Source: UBA3839 sp902776985
GTDB lineage: Bacteria > Bacteroidota > Bacteroidia > Bacteroidales > Bacteroidaceae
Direction: 5' to 3'
DNA: 64,000 bases
Assembly (NCBI GenBank): GCA_902776985.1
Contig: CACYSD010000003.1
Coordinates: 1-64,000 of the forward strand
Part shown: positions 7,762 to 16,750 of the stretch, in pieces
How the letters are laid out: the number at the start of each line of letters is the position of its first letter
How positions within the stretch are numbered: the stretch's first letter is position 1
Translations under genes and position numbers: made by a program
Notes under the pieces: generated by a model
Databases searched by the model: none
What the model was told of the DNA's origin: nothing
The model's input: the letters and a program-made list of their open reading frames with translations, nothing else

Positions 7762-8802
7762 TTATTGAACTCCTTCGTCACGGAGTTTGACTTGCCATTT
7801 CCATGCAGAACGTAATACATCCTCAATGTTGGCTTCGGCTTTCCATCCAAGTATCTTGTTGGCTTTGTCGACATTACCCCAAACTTTCTCGATATCGCCT
7901 TCGCGACGTGGGGCAAATTCCCAATTGAGTTTTACGCCTGTAGCTTTTTCAAATCCCTGAACTACCTCGAGAGTGCTGAGACCTTTGCCGGTACCGATGT
8001 TGAATACTTCAACAGGGTCAGAATCAGGATTCTCAAGTACGCGTTCCATTGCCTTCACGTGTGCCTTTGCGAGGTCAACTACATAGATGTAGTCGCGGAT
8101 GCAAGTGCCGTCGGGTGTAGCGTAGTCGTTGCCGAAGATCTTGAGCTGCTTGCGGATTCCGATGGCTGTCTGAGTGACAAACGGAATGAGGTTCATAGGT
8201 ACTCCGTTGGGCAATTCACCGATGTATGCGGTGGGGTGTGCTCCGATTGGGTTGAAGTAACGGAGAATGATGCTCTTGATGTTGGCACCGCTATGGATGT
8301 AGTCCTGTATGATTTCCTCGTTAATCTGCTTGGTGTTGCCGTAGGGTGAAAGTGCTTTCTGGATTGGAGCGCTTTCGGTAACGGGCAGGTTCTCGGGGGT
8401 TGGTTGTCCGTAAACTGTGCATGAAGAGGAGAAGATGATTCCCTTTACTCCGAACTGTGGCATCAATTCAAGCAGATTGATGAGTGAGTTGAGGTTGTTG
8501 CGATAGTAGAGCAGGGGTTTTTCAACTGATTCTCCTACAGCCTTGCTTGCTGCAAAGTGGATGATTCCCTTGATATCCTTGTATTTCTCGAAAACACCAC
8601 GAAGGGCTGGCATGTCGCAGCAGTCGACTTGCTCGAAAGCCGGGCGTATGCCTGTGATTTTCTCTATACCATCGACTACAGAAGCGCTGGAGTTGGAAAG
8701 ATTGTCAACAATGACTACTTTATAACCTGCCTGCTGTAATTCAACGGTGGTGTGTGAACCAATGAAACCTGTACCACCAGTTACAAGTACTGTCTCTTTC
8801 AT
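7762..8802 (-). CDS. galE: UDP-glucose 4-epimerase
   Basis: An extended-SDR enzyme (346 residues from the ATG at 8802) interconverting UDP-glucose and UDP-galactose, supplying galactose units to surface glycans. It has NAD-binding TGGTGFIGSH, the Ser in SSSCTVYG and the catalytic YGNTK (Tyr-x3-Lys). DGTCIRDYIYV is typical of GalE. An in-frame TTG two codons upstream is the less likely start. It stands alone with its own promoter and terminator. Confidence 0.93.
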   Translation of the reverse strand: MKETVLVTGGTGFIGSHTTVELQQAGYKVVIVDNLSNSSASVVDGIEKITGIRPAFEQVDCCDMPALRGVFEKYKDIKGIIHFAASKAVGESVEKPLLYYRNNLNSLINLLELMPQFGVKGIIFSSSCTVYGQPTPENLPVTESAPIQKALSPYGNTKQINEEIIQDYIHSGANIKSIILRYFNPIGAHPTAYIGELPNGVPMNLIPFVTQTAIGIRKQLKIFGNDYATPDGTCIRDYIYVVDLAKAHVKAMERVLENPDSDPVEVFNIGTGKGLSTLEVVQGFEKATGVKLNWEFAPRREGDIEKVWGNVDKANKILGWKAEANIEDVLRSAWKWQVKLRDEGVQ

Positions 8803-8847
8803 GAACAAAATGTAGTTAGTATTTCTTGTTTTTTAATCTATCAAGTG

Positions 8848-8855
8848 CAAAAATA
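8848..8855 (-). promoter_or_regulatory. TAnnTTTG promoter box for galE
   Basis: TATTTTTG on the minus strand, 46 bp before the galE ATG. A -33 box is not clear. The ~115 bp up to 8970 also holds the oppositely directed mltF promoter. Confidence 0.5.
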
Positions 8856-8894
8856 TGGATATTTGTCAATATAAAAAAGTTTTATGGCACTTTT

Positions 8895-8928
8895 TTTGCA
8901 AAAAAAATGATTTTTTGACGTAATTTTG
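8895..8928 (+). promoter_or_regulatory. Promoter of the MltF-type gene
   Basis: TTTG at 8895-8898 and TAATTTTG at 8921-8928 are separated by 22 bp, near the Bacteroidota optimum. The predicted start site gives a leader of about 35 nt before the ATG at 8970. Confidence 0.6.
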
Positions 8929-8969
8929 CCGACAAATTGAAAAATGATTGATTTTATCTCGTTTTTAAG

Positions 8970-10220
8970 ATGCGAAAATCGGTGTCTTATATATATATAA
9001 TATGTGTAGTGTCACTTCTGTCTGTTTTCAGTTGCGGCTTGACTGTGTCGTGTGTGAATGATCAGGTGAAGGGAACGGGTGTGTTCACTTCTGAAACTGA
9101 AAAGGGCAGTGAGTTGTTTGACCTGCAGGAAATCCAGAATGTGGGTGAACTGATAGTGCTGACGGTCTATGGCCCTTCCACATATTTTGAATATCACGGT
9201 GAGGGATTCGGTGCCCAGTATATGCTGGCGGACGCTTTCGCCAAGTCGATTGGTGTGGCACTGAGAGTTGAGGTTTGCAGGGATAAGGACGATTTGATTG
9301 ACAGGTTGCGCAGAGGCGAGGGCGACTTGATTGCCTGTGGACTGCCTGTGGCGGTGACTGACTCGATAGGTGGTGAAGTGGCGGCTGAAGAGGATGATGA
9401 GGTGACGCTGTGTGGTGAGAAGGAGATTACTCATCTGCTCGACACACTTGCTGTGGTAAATAAAGACAGGTCGCGCAAGAGCGGTGCTCCAAGGGCATGG
9501 GCTGTGCGTAGCCAGTGTGTGGAACTTCAGGCGGCATTGAACGGATGGCTGGCGAAGAACGAGGACAGGCTGCTTTCGTATGCTTCGCTGCCTGTCAGGA
9601 GCACGAGCGGATTTACCTATCATCAGCCTCGCAGGAGTGCCCGTCCGGAAATGCTGAATCCGGGCAAGGGTATAATCTCCACGTATGATCACTTATTCAA
9701 GAAATACGCCCAGCGTTGTGGCTGGGACTGGAAACTGCTGGCTGCCCAGGCTTTCACGGAATCTGGATTCGACGCTAATGCGGTGTCGTGGATGGGTGCT
9801 ATGGGGTTGATGCAGCTGATGCCGAGTACCGCCCGGCAGTATGGTGTGTCGGAAAGGGATGTGTTTAATCCTGAAAGTAATGTGAACGGTGCTGTGAAAC
9901 TGATTTCAAGCCTGCAGAACCACTACTCGGGCATTGCTAACAGGGACGAGAGGCTGAACTTCGTTCTTGCTGCCTATAATGCAGGTCCGGGTCATGTGGA
10001 CGATGCCCGCAGGCTTGCTGCGAAATACAAGAAGAATCCTAATGTGTGGAGAGGAAATGTGGACTCCCTGGTGCTGAAGATGTCACAACCGGAATACTAT
10101 AACGACAGCGTTGTGAAATATGGCTATTTCAGAGGAAGCGAGACTTTCAACTACGTGAGAAGTATCAGAAGCAGGTGGGAGAGGTATAATTCTAGAATTC
10201 CACGAGGAAGCGGACGTTGA
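8970..10220 (+). CDS. mltF: MltF-type lytic murein transglycosylase lipoprotein
   Basis: A 416-residue predicted lipoprotein that cleaves peptidoglycan glycan strands. A hydrophobic N-terminus ends in cysteines (C22 or C28) suited to lipidation. Residues ~60-230 resemble a solute-binding (SBP_bac_3) domain (VLTVYGPSTYFEYHGEGFG), interrupted by an acidic stretch at ~130-150. The C-terminal SLT domain starts about residue 245, with catalytic Glu in AFTESGFDANAVS, then GAMGLMQLMPSTARQYG and AAYNAGPGHV. This two-domain order defines MltF, whose binding domain senses muropeptides. Its last 29 bp overlap the convergent TonB receptor gene. Confidence 0.88.
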   Translation: MRKSVSYIYIICVVSLLSVFSCGLTVSCVNDQVKGTGVFTSETEKGSELFDLQEIQNVGELIVLTVYGPSTYFEYHGEGFGAQYMLADAFAKSIGVALRVEVCRDKDDLIDRLRRGEGDLIACGLPVAVTDSIGGEVAAEEDDEVTLCGEKEITHLLDTLAVVNKDRSRKSGAPRAWAVRSQCVELQAALNGWLAKNEDRLLSYASLPVRSTSGFTYHQPRRSARPEMLNPGKGIISTYDHLFKKYAQRCGWDWKLLAAQAFTESGFDANAVSWMGAMGLMQLMPSTARQYGVSERDVFNPESNVNGAVKLISSLQNHYSGIANRDERLNFVLAAYNAGPGHVDDARRLAAKYKKNPNVWRGNVDSLVLKMSQPEYYNDSVVKYGYFRGSETFNYVRSIRSRWERYNSRIPRGSGR

Positions 10221-12627
10221 TCTGGCGTCCGGTAAGATAATTGGGCACAGCAAACTGGTTGTTGTTGACGTCGGTTACCCAATAGTAGCTATTGACATTG
10301 GAGATGTCGAGGATGTTGAAGGCGTCAAGTCCAACCCAAACGTTGCGAATGGCAGACCCGATTCCTGTAGTCAGATGACGGTCTTCGTTGTCGAGAAGGC
10401 GATAGCTCAGACCTAAGTCGAGACGACGGTAACTTGACATGCGGAAAACCTGTTTCTCACGACCGCTATGGGGAGGACCGAAAGGCAGACCGCTGGCGTA
10501 GTGTCCGCGTACGGTGGCTTTCCAGCGTGTGGTGCCCGGGAAATAATCGCTGAACTGAACTGCGCAGTTCAACAGCTGGTCGGTAGGTCGTGGCACAGAC
10601 TTGCCATTGATGGTCTCCTTGGTCTTCATGAGTCCGACACTTATCCACGAATCTGTGCCTGGCACGAATTCTCCGTAGATTTTCATATCGAGTCCGACGG
10701 CATAACCGTTGGCTATGTTATTACCGTAATACATGATGCGGACATTGTCCACATTGTAGGGGTTGAGGTCTGACAGGGCTTTGTAGTAAACTTCAGCCGT
10801 AGCCTTGAACAGGCGTTCGTTGAGTCGGAACTTGTATTCTCCTCCGAGCACAAAATGGATGCTTCGCTGTGACTTGATGTTTTCGTTCAGCTGAACTATG
10901 GTGTTGCCGTTGACGGTAACCGTGTCCTTGATTTCCTTGTAGAACGGTGCCTGATAGTAGAGTCCTGCGCTGAATCGGAAGAGAAAATTGTCGTTCTTGG
11001 CTGGGATGAACGCCAATGTGGCACGAGGGCTGAACAGCCATTCATCGTTGTAGGACCAGTGTGAGAGACGCACTCCGTAGTTGAGCACGAGCTGTCCTTC
11101 GTCGTAGGTCTTGCGCCATGTGTCCTGGATATAGGACTCGAAGCGTGTGGAACTGATGCGGTTGGATGATGCAAGATTGTAGATAAGGTTGAGTCGAGTG
11201 TCGGAGTGGGGAAGTGAATAGCCTGCACTATCGCGCATTTCCCATTCACGCATACGCTCGGTCACCTTCTCTTTCTTCCAGAGCACTCCGTAGCGCAGTT
11301 CGTGGTTGCTGATCTGACTTCTGCCGTTAAGTCCTACACTGAACACGTTTGCCTCCAAGCGGTTGCGAGCGTGTTCAAGGTATTTGCCGATGCCCAGGCT
11401 CTCGGTTTCTCCATCGTTCTGCAGCCAGTATTCTCCGCTGATGTCGAATGTCTCTTTCTCGTGGGTCTTGAATGTGGAGACATTGAGGCTAAGATCATTG
11501 TAGTCGTTGAAATGATGGCTCAGGGACATGCTTCCGAAATAGGTGTGGAAGGCGTCTTTCTCCTGTCCGTCGAAATATACCTTGAACTCTTTGACTTCTT
11601 CGCTGGTACCGAATCGGGTAGAGCGGTCGCTTGGCACGAACTTATAGTCGTTACGGCTGATGACTGCCATGACGTCGAAAGTCCAACGCTTGTTTGGCAT
11701 CCAGCTGAAATAACTCTGGTAGTCGAAGTCGCGTGGCTCGTATTCTCCCTTGGTGTCGAGTGTGCCGAGCAGGTAACTTGTGGTTTTGTAGCGCACGGCG
11801 TTGGTCCATGAGAATCGCTTGTTGCCGAATCCTGCATAGGCACTTCCTCCAAGAAGACTGCCGCTGACGCTGCCTTCAAACCCTTGTACTTTCTTGTATG
11901 TGATGTCGAGAACCGATGACATCTTGTCGCCGTACTTGGATTCGAAACCGCCTGCAGAGAATTGTATGCGGTCGACCATGTCGGGGTTGATGATGCTGAG
12001 TCCTTCCTGTTGCCCGCTTCGAATCAACAAGGGGCGGTAAACCTCGATGCCGTTGATATATACGGAGTTTTCGTCGAACGAACCGCCACGCACATTGTAC
12101 TGTGAACTAAGCTCGTTGTGTGTGCTGACTCCTGCCTGAGTAGTGATGAGATGTTCCACGCCGCCAAGTCCGGCATTGCCCATGTGCCGTAGATCTTCCA
12201 TGCTAACATCCTGCATGGTGGTTGTCTTGCGGCTGACGTCCTTCACTACCACTTCGCCCAGTTCCAGTCCGTTGTTGAGCAGCATGACATTGAGGGTAAC
12301 GGTGTCGCGAGGATTCTCAAGCACACGCTTGCGAGTCTGATAGCCAATCATGCGGTAAACCACAACGAGACTGTCGCTTGTTGTGCAAGTCAGACTGTAG
12401 CGTCCCTTGAGGTCGCAGACGGTGCCGAAGGTTGTCCCTTCAATAAATACCTGTGCAAGTTCGATTGGCGATTTTTCGTCGTCAACCACGGTACCACGAA
12501 TAGTAACCTTGCTGCTGTTGTCCGCTGTGCTGTCGTCCTGAGCAAAGGCAGGATGCTGTGACAGACAGAGTAGCAATAGCAGCAAGATCCGTTTGAAGAA
12601 TGTTATGAAATGATTATTCATGCACAT
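10192..12627 (-). CDS. TonB-dependent outer membrane receptor with carboxypeptidase-like N-terminal domain
   Basis: An 811-residue outer membrane protein with signal peptide (LLLLLLCLSQHPAFAQ). A CarboxypepD_reg-like domain follows (~43-125, IRGTVVDDEKSPIELAQVFIEG), then a plug (~130-250, YNVRGGSFDENSVYINGIEV) and a beta-barrel ending in VRFLVEF. It should import a ligand too large for porins, using TonB energy. There is no SusD partner, so this is not a classical polysaccharide utilisation pair, and the substrate cannot be told. It starts 37 bp after trmD on the same strand. ATGs at 12627 and 12621 are both possible. It converges on mltF. Confidence 0.88.
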   Translation of the reverse strand: MCMNNHFITFFKRILLLLLLCLSQHPAFAQDDSTADNSSKVTIRGTVVDDEKSPIELAQVFIEGTTFGTVCDLKGRYSLTCTTSDSLVVVYRMIGYQTRKRVLENPRDTVTLNVMLLNNGLELGEVVVKDVSRKTTTMQDVSMEDLRHMGNAGLGGVEHLITTQAGVSTHNELSSQYNVRGGSFDENSVYINGIEVYRPLLIRSGQQEGLSIINPDMVDRIQFSAGGFESKYGDKMSSVLDITYKKVQGFEGSVSGSLLGGSAYAGFGNKRFSWTNAVRYKTTSYLLGTLDTKGEYEPRDFDYQSYFSWMPNKRWTFDVMAVISRNDYKFVPSDRSTRFGTSEEVKEFKVYFDGQEKDAFHTYFGSMSLSHHFNDYNDLSLNVSTFKTHEKETFDISGEYWLQNDGETESLGIGKYLEHARNRLEANVFSVGLNGRSQISNHELRYGVLWKKEKVTERMREWEMRDSAGYSLPHSDTRLNLIYNLASSNRISSTRFESYIQDTWRKTYDEGQLVLNYGVRLSHWSYNDEWLFSPRATLAFIPAKNDNFLFRFSAGLYYQAPFYKEIKDTVTVNGNTIVQLNENIKSQRSIHFVLGGEYKFRLNERLFKATAEVYYKALSDLNPYNVDNVRIMYYGNNIANGYAVGLDMKIYGEFVPGTDSWISVGLMKTKETINGKSVPRPTDQLLNCAVQFSDYFPGTTRWKATVRGHYASGLPFGPPHSGREKQVFRMSSYRRLDLGLSYRLLDNEDRHLTTGIGSAIRNVWVGLDAFNILDISNVNSYYWVTDVNNNQFAVPNYLTGRQINVRFLVEF

Positions 12628-12663
12628 GCGGTATTTACAGAAATAACGAGCAAATGCTGTGCA

Positions 12664-13365
12664 TTATTGTGTCTGCAGCAAATCTGGGCGCAGACGACGT
12701 GTACGCTCCATGGCCTGCTGAAGTTCCCATTCGCGGATTTTCTTGGGGTCGCCGCTAAGCAGAACTTCGGGTACATCACCATAGCCTTCGTAGTGTGCAG
12801 GGCGGGTGTAGATGGGAGGTGCCAGCAGTCCGTCCTGGAAACAGTCGTCGAGTGCAGCCTGGCTGTCACCGATAGCTCCGGGGATGACTCTTACTATTGC
12901 ATCAGCCATCATCGCAGCAGGCAGTTCACCGCCAGAGAGAACAAAATCGCCTATTGACAGTTCCTTGGTGATGATGCGGTCGCGGATGCGCTGGTCAATA
13001 CCTTTGTAGTGTCCGCAAAGTATGATGATGTTGCGCTTCTGCGACAGTTCGTTGGCGATGGGCTGGGAGAACTGCTCTCCGTCGGGGGTGGTGAAGATGA
13101 TCTCATCGTATTCCTCACCACGTTCCTCGCGCAACTTCTCCTGCAGCGAAGCTATGCAATCGGCAATAGGCTGAATCTGCATGATCATGCCGCTTCCTCC
13201 TCCGAATGGGTAGTCGTCCACACGGCGGTGCTTGTCCTTGGTATAGTCGCGCAGGTTGTGGACATGTATCTCTACAAGTCCTTTCTCCTGTGCACGACCA
13301 AGAATGCTTTCCGTGAAGAATCCGCCGAAAAGTTCGGGGAGAACGGTAAGGATGTCAATACGCAT
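12664..13365 (-). CDS. trmD: tRNA (guanine37-N1)-methyltransferase
   Basis: A 233-residue SPOUT methyltransferase that methylates G37 next to the anticodon and prevents frameshifting. It shows DYPFGGGSGMIMQ, CGHYKGIDQRI and LSGGELPAAMMADAIVR, the knot that binds SAM. The length is standard. It sits between rfbB (18 bp gap) and the TonB receptor, not in the usual rpsP-rimM-trmD-rplS context. Confidence 0.95.
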   Translation of the reverse strand: MRIDILTVLPELFGGFFTESILGRAQEKGLVEIHVHNLRDYTKDKHRRVDDYPFGGGSGMIMQIQPIADCIASLQEKLREERGEEYDEIIFTTPDGEQFSQPIANELSQKRNIIILCGHYKGIDQRIRDRIITKELSIGDFVLSGGELPAAMMADAIVRVIPGAIGDSQAALDDCFQDGLLAPPIYTRPAHYEGYGDVPEVLLSGDPKKIREWELQQAMERTRRLRPDLLQTQ

Positions 13366-13383
13366 AGTCTTTTGTGCTGGAAT

Positions 13384-14547
13384 TTATCTGTTGGCGTACA
13401 TCTGTTCGTAGTAGTGCTGGTAGTCGCCCGATGTAACGTCCTTGATCCAAGCCTGATTGTCGAGATTCCAACGGATGGTCTTTACGATGCCCTGCTCGAA
13501 TGTAGTCTCAGGCAGCCATCCCAGTTCTGCGTGAATCTTAGACGGGTCGATGGCGTATCTCTGGTCGTGACCAAGACGGTCTGCAACGAACTTGATAAGA
13601 GATTCGTTGATCCAGCTGATATCGATGTCGTTTACATCAGTTGCTTCCTTGCCAGGATTGCTTAGGCTCTCCTTCTTGTAGAGTTTGGCACGGTATTCAG
13701 GCTCGTTCTGCATGATGTCGTGGATGGTCTTGATGGTGAGTTTTACAATCTGCAGGTTGGTGCGCTCGTTGTGTCCACCTACATTGTAAACTTCTCCCAT
13801 GCGTCCCTTGCGAACAACCAGGTCTATGGCCTTGCAGTGGTCTTCCACATAGAGCCAGTCACGTACGTTTGAGCCGTCGCCATAGACAGGAAGCTGCTTG
13901 CCGTGAAGAATGTTGTTGATAATCAGCGGGATCAGTTTCTCTGGGAAATGATAAGGACCGTAGTTGTTGCTGCAGCGGGTGATGCTGACAGGCATGTGGT
14001 AAGTGTCGTGGTATGCCATCACAATCATGTCGGCACTTGTCTTTGAAGCGCTGTATGGGCTGTGAGGACAAAGTGGAGTCTTCTCTGTGAAGAAGCCTTC
14101 AGCTCCAAGTGAACCGTAAACTTCATCGGTACTTACCTGGTGGTAGCGAACGTCGTTGCGCCAAGTAGGGTAGCCTTGCTCGTCCTTTCCTGTAACCCAC
14201 GCCTTGCGAGCTGCGTCGAGCAGGTTCTGAGTGCCGAGGATATTGGTCATGAGGAAGAGCTGTGGATTCTCGATGGAGCGGTCAACGTGGCTCTCTGCTG
14301 CGAAGTTGACAACGAAATTGAAGTCATACTGCTTGAAGAGCTGTTCCACCAGTTCCTTGTCACCTATGTCGCCGCGATGGAAGAAACAACGCTCGTTGTC
14401 AATATCCTCAGCGATGGTCTTGAGGTTGCCTGCATAGGTCAGTGCGTCGAGAACAACCACACGGATGTCGCTGTTGTTCTTTAATATATATTTAATGTAG
14501 TTCGCACCGATGAAGCCTGCTGCTCCTGTAACTAAATATGTCTGCAT
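13384..14547 (-). CDS. rfbB: dTDP-glucose 4,6-dehydratase
   Basis: A 387-residue extended SDR that converts dTDP-glucose to dTDP-4-keto-6-deoxyglucose, the entry to dTDP-rhamnose and other deoxysugars. It has TGAAGFIGANY for NAD, STDEVYG with catalytic Asp-Glu, and YSASK (Tyr-x3-Lys). It is ~30 residues longer than E. coli RfbB, with an insert around KAWVTGKDEQGYPTW. rmlA, rmlC and rmlD are not here. It lies 44 bp after the HAD gene, in the same direction. Confidence 0.93.
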   Translation of the reverse strand: MQTYLVTGAAGFIGANYIKYILKNNSDIRVVVLDALTYAGNLKTIAEDIDNERCFFHRGDIGDKELVEQLFKQYDFNFVVNFAAESHVDRSIENPQLFLMTNILGTQNLLDAARKAWVTGKDEQGYPTWRNDVRYHQVSTDEVYGSLGAEGFFTEKTPLCPHSPYSASKTSADMIVMAYHDTYHMPVSITRCSNNYGPYHFPEKLIPLIINNILHGKQLPVYGDGSNVRDWLYVEDHCKAIDLVVRKGRMGEVYNVGGHNERTNLQIVKLTIKTIHDIMQNEPEYRAKLYKKESLSNPGKEATDVNDIDISWINESLIKFVADRLGHDQRYAIDPSKIHAELGWLPETTFEQGIVKTIRWNLDNQAWIKDVTSGDYQHYYEQMYANR

Positions 14548-14591
14548 AAATACTGGTTTATGTTTTAGTTATTATGTTTACGAATGATGTA

Positions 14592-15341
14592 TTAGTTTAT
14601 GAAAAGCCAATAGTTCTTGAAACTTTCGTAGAGTTCAGCCCATGAATCCGACAGTTCCTGCATGGAGTGGAAGAGCAGGTCTGCCCCTGCGTCAAGAAGG
14701 ACTTTGTCGGGCAATGGCCCTGTGTTGACAGCTATGGTGAAAACGCCCGCCGCAACTCCGGCTCTGACTCCCAGTGGTGCGTTTTCCACAACGATGGACT
14801 GGCTGGCGTTAACATGTGCTTTCTCCAGTCCCATCAGGTATGGTTCAGGATTGGGCTTGCCAACTTTCACGTCGAATGCAGTTACCATGAGGTCGGGATT
14901 GAATATGCCCGGATAGGCTGAATTGACTTTCTCCAGGAGGGTGCGCTGACCGCTTCCGGTAACGATGAGTGGTGAGACACCCGATGCTTTCACCTGCTTA
15001 AGGAGCGAGAGTGCTCCTTCCATGGGTTGTATGGGCTGGCGTGAATTGAAAAGCTTGCTTTTGTAGCCGTAGATTTCCTTTATTTCGTCTTCGGTGGCTT
15101 CGTGTCCACGATAGCGCATACTGATGCTGTTGATTGTGCCTGCACCGGTACGTCCCTCGTGAGTGTACACTTCCTCCTCCGACAGCTCGTAGCCATAGTG
15201 CTTCATGGCTTCGTGCCAGCTCCAAGCATGGTTTTTCATAGAATCGAACAACACACCGTCCATGTCGAACATGGCGCTGCGAAGCTCGATTCTATGAGCA
15301 CCGTGAGTACTCAGATATTTTTTGATTGCGTCTTCAAACAT
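14592..15341 (-). CDS. HAD-superfamily sugar phosphatase/phosphomutase-like hydrolase
   Basis: A 249-residue HAD protein with motif I FDMDGVLFDS (nucleophile and acid/base Asp), motif II VTGSG, motif III KPNPEPY and motif IV VVENAPLGV. The cap between ~40 and 110 is the helical C1 type of beta-phosphoglucomutase and sugar phosphatases. Substrate is unknown. Its ATG shares a base with the pgi stop (TAATG), which suggests a sugar-phosphate role alongside Pgi. Confidence 0.82.
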   Translation of the reverse strand: MFEDAIKKYLSTHGAHRIELRSAMFDMDGVLFDSMKNHAWSWHEAMKHYGYELSEEEVYTHEGRTGAGTINSISMRYRGHEATEDEIKEIYGYKSKLFNSRQPIQPMEGALSLLKQVKASGVSPLIVTGSGQRTLLEKVNSAYPGIFNPDLMVTAFDVKVGKPNPEPYLMGLEKAHVNASQSIVVENAPLGVRAGVAAGVFTIAVNTGPLPDKVLLDAGADLLFHSMQELSDSWAELYESFKNYWLFIN

Positions 15342-16675
15342 TACTTGAGTCTTTCGCGGATAGCCTTGCTCTCAGCCTCGTAGCCTGGTTTGTTGAGAAG
15401 GGCAAACATATTGCGCTTGTAGTCTTCCACACCTGGCTGGTTGAAAGGATTAACTCCGAGTACGAGTCCGCTGACACCACAAGCCTTCTCGAAGAAGTAG
15501 ATGAGCTGACCAACGTTGTAGGCGTCAAGACGTGGTATGCTGATGCGGATGTTTGGAACACCACCGTCCACGTGAGCCAGCTGTGTGCCAAGCTCTGCCT
15601 GGTGGTTGACTTCGTCGATACGCATTCCTGCGAGGAAGTTGAGTCCGTCGAGGTTCTCTTCATCCTTTGGTACTTCGAGTTTGTGCTCAGGCTGATCTAC
15701 AGAGATGACTGTTTCGAAGATGGTGCGTTCGCCGTCCTGAATCCACTGACCCATAGAGTGGAGGTCGGTAGAGAAGTCGACTGCTGCTGGGAAGATACCC
15801 TTCTTATCCTTGCCTTCGCTTTCTCCGTAGAGCTGCTTCCACCATTCGTTCACGTAGTGGAGTTTTGGCTGGAAGTTTACGAGGATTTCAATCTTCTTGC
15901 CTGTGCTGTAGAGTGCGTTGCGAACAGCTGCATACTGTGCGCAGAGGTTGTCTGCGAAAGGAACGCTGATGTCGGTAGCCTTCTCCATGTCCTGTGCTCC
16001 TTTGACCAGTGCGTCGATGTCGAAGCCTGCGCAAGCGATAGGCAGCAAGCCTACAGGCGTGAGAACAGAGAAGCGACCGCCCACGTTGTCAGGAATAATA
16101 AAAGATGTGTAGCCTTCCTTGTCGGCAGTAGTGCGTGCAGCACCCTTCTTTGCGTCTGTGATGGCAACGATAACCTTGCGAGCCACGTCCTTGCCGCGTT
16201 CCTCCTCACACATACGCTTGAGAAGGCGGAAAGTGATGGCTGTCTCGGTAGTAGTTCCTGACTTGGATATGTTGATTACACCGAAACGCTTGCCGTGGAG
16301 GTAATCGATGAGTTCGCTGAGGTAGTCTTCACCGATGTTGTTTCCGGCAAAGAGGATGCGTGGGCTGTCGGATGCCTTAAGCCAGCCGAATGTGTCGCCG
16401 AGTGCTTCAAGCACGGCACGTGCGCCGAGGTAGCTACCTCCGATACCTGCTACGACAACTGCCTCGCAGTTCTCACGCAAAGTGTTGGCACAAGCTTTGA
16501 TTTCGTTGAGGAATGCAGGAGTGATGCTGCTTGGCAGGTGAAGCCAACCAAGAAAATCGTTTCCAGGACAGGTTCCTTCTTCAAGTGCTTTCATTGCAGC
16601 GTTGACTGCTGGCTCGTAACTCTCTACTGCTGATGCAGCGAGAAACGGTGTTGCTTTTGTGATGTCTAGTTTCAT
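15341..16675 (-). CDS. pgi: Glucose-6-phosphate isomerase
   Basis: A 444-residue phosphosugar isomerase interconverting glucose-6-P and fructose-6-P. It has GIGGSYLGARA, the SIS-domain SKSGTTTETA, GGRFSVLTPVG with the ring-opening region, and a Lys-containing C-terminus. The length matches the short bacterial Pgi type. It is followed by the HAD gene with a one-base overlap and preceded by gpsA (75 bp). Confidence 0.95.
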   Translation of the reverse strand: MKLDITKATPFLAASAVESYEPAVNAAMKALEEGTCPGNDFLGWLHLPSSITPAFLNEIKACANTLRENCEAVVVAGIGGSYLGARAVLEALGDTFGWLKASDSPRILFAGNNIGEDYLSELIDYLHGKRFGVINISKSGTTTETAITFRLLKRMCEEERGKDVARKVIVAITDAKKGAARTTADKEGYTSFIIPDNVGGRFSVLTPVGLLPIACAGFDIDALVKGAQDMEKATDISVPFADNLCAQYAAVRNALYSTGKKIEILVNFQPKLHYVNEWWKQLYGESEGKDKKGIFPAAVDFSTDLHSMGQWIQDGERTIFETVISVDQPEHKLEVPKDEENLDGLNFLAGMRIDEVNHQAELGTQLAHVDGGVPNIRISIPRLDAYNVGQLIYFFEKACGVSGLVLGVNPFNQPGVEDYKRNMFALLNKPGYEAESKAIRERLK

Positions 16676-16750
16676 GTTAGTTGATGTTTTTATGATTTTT
16701 GTTTTACGGATTCAAATATGTTACCAAAGTAATTGCCTTGTCTGCTCAGT

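Noticed and set aside
10192..12627. SusC of a polysaccharide utilisation locus
   Set aside because: No susD or glycoside hydrolase is adjacent, and the receptor is shorter than SusC (~1000 residues).
15326..16261. 311-codon plus-strand frame opposite pgi
   Set aside because: Antisense shadow of pgi, with no domain and no promoter or start context.
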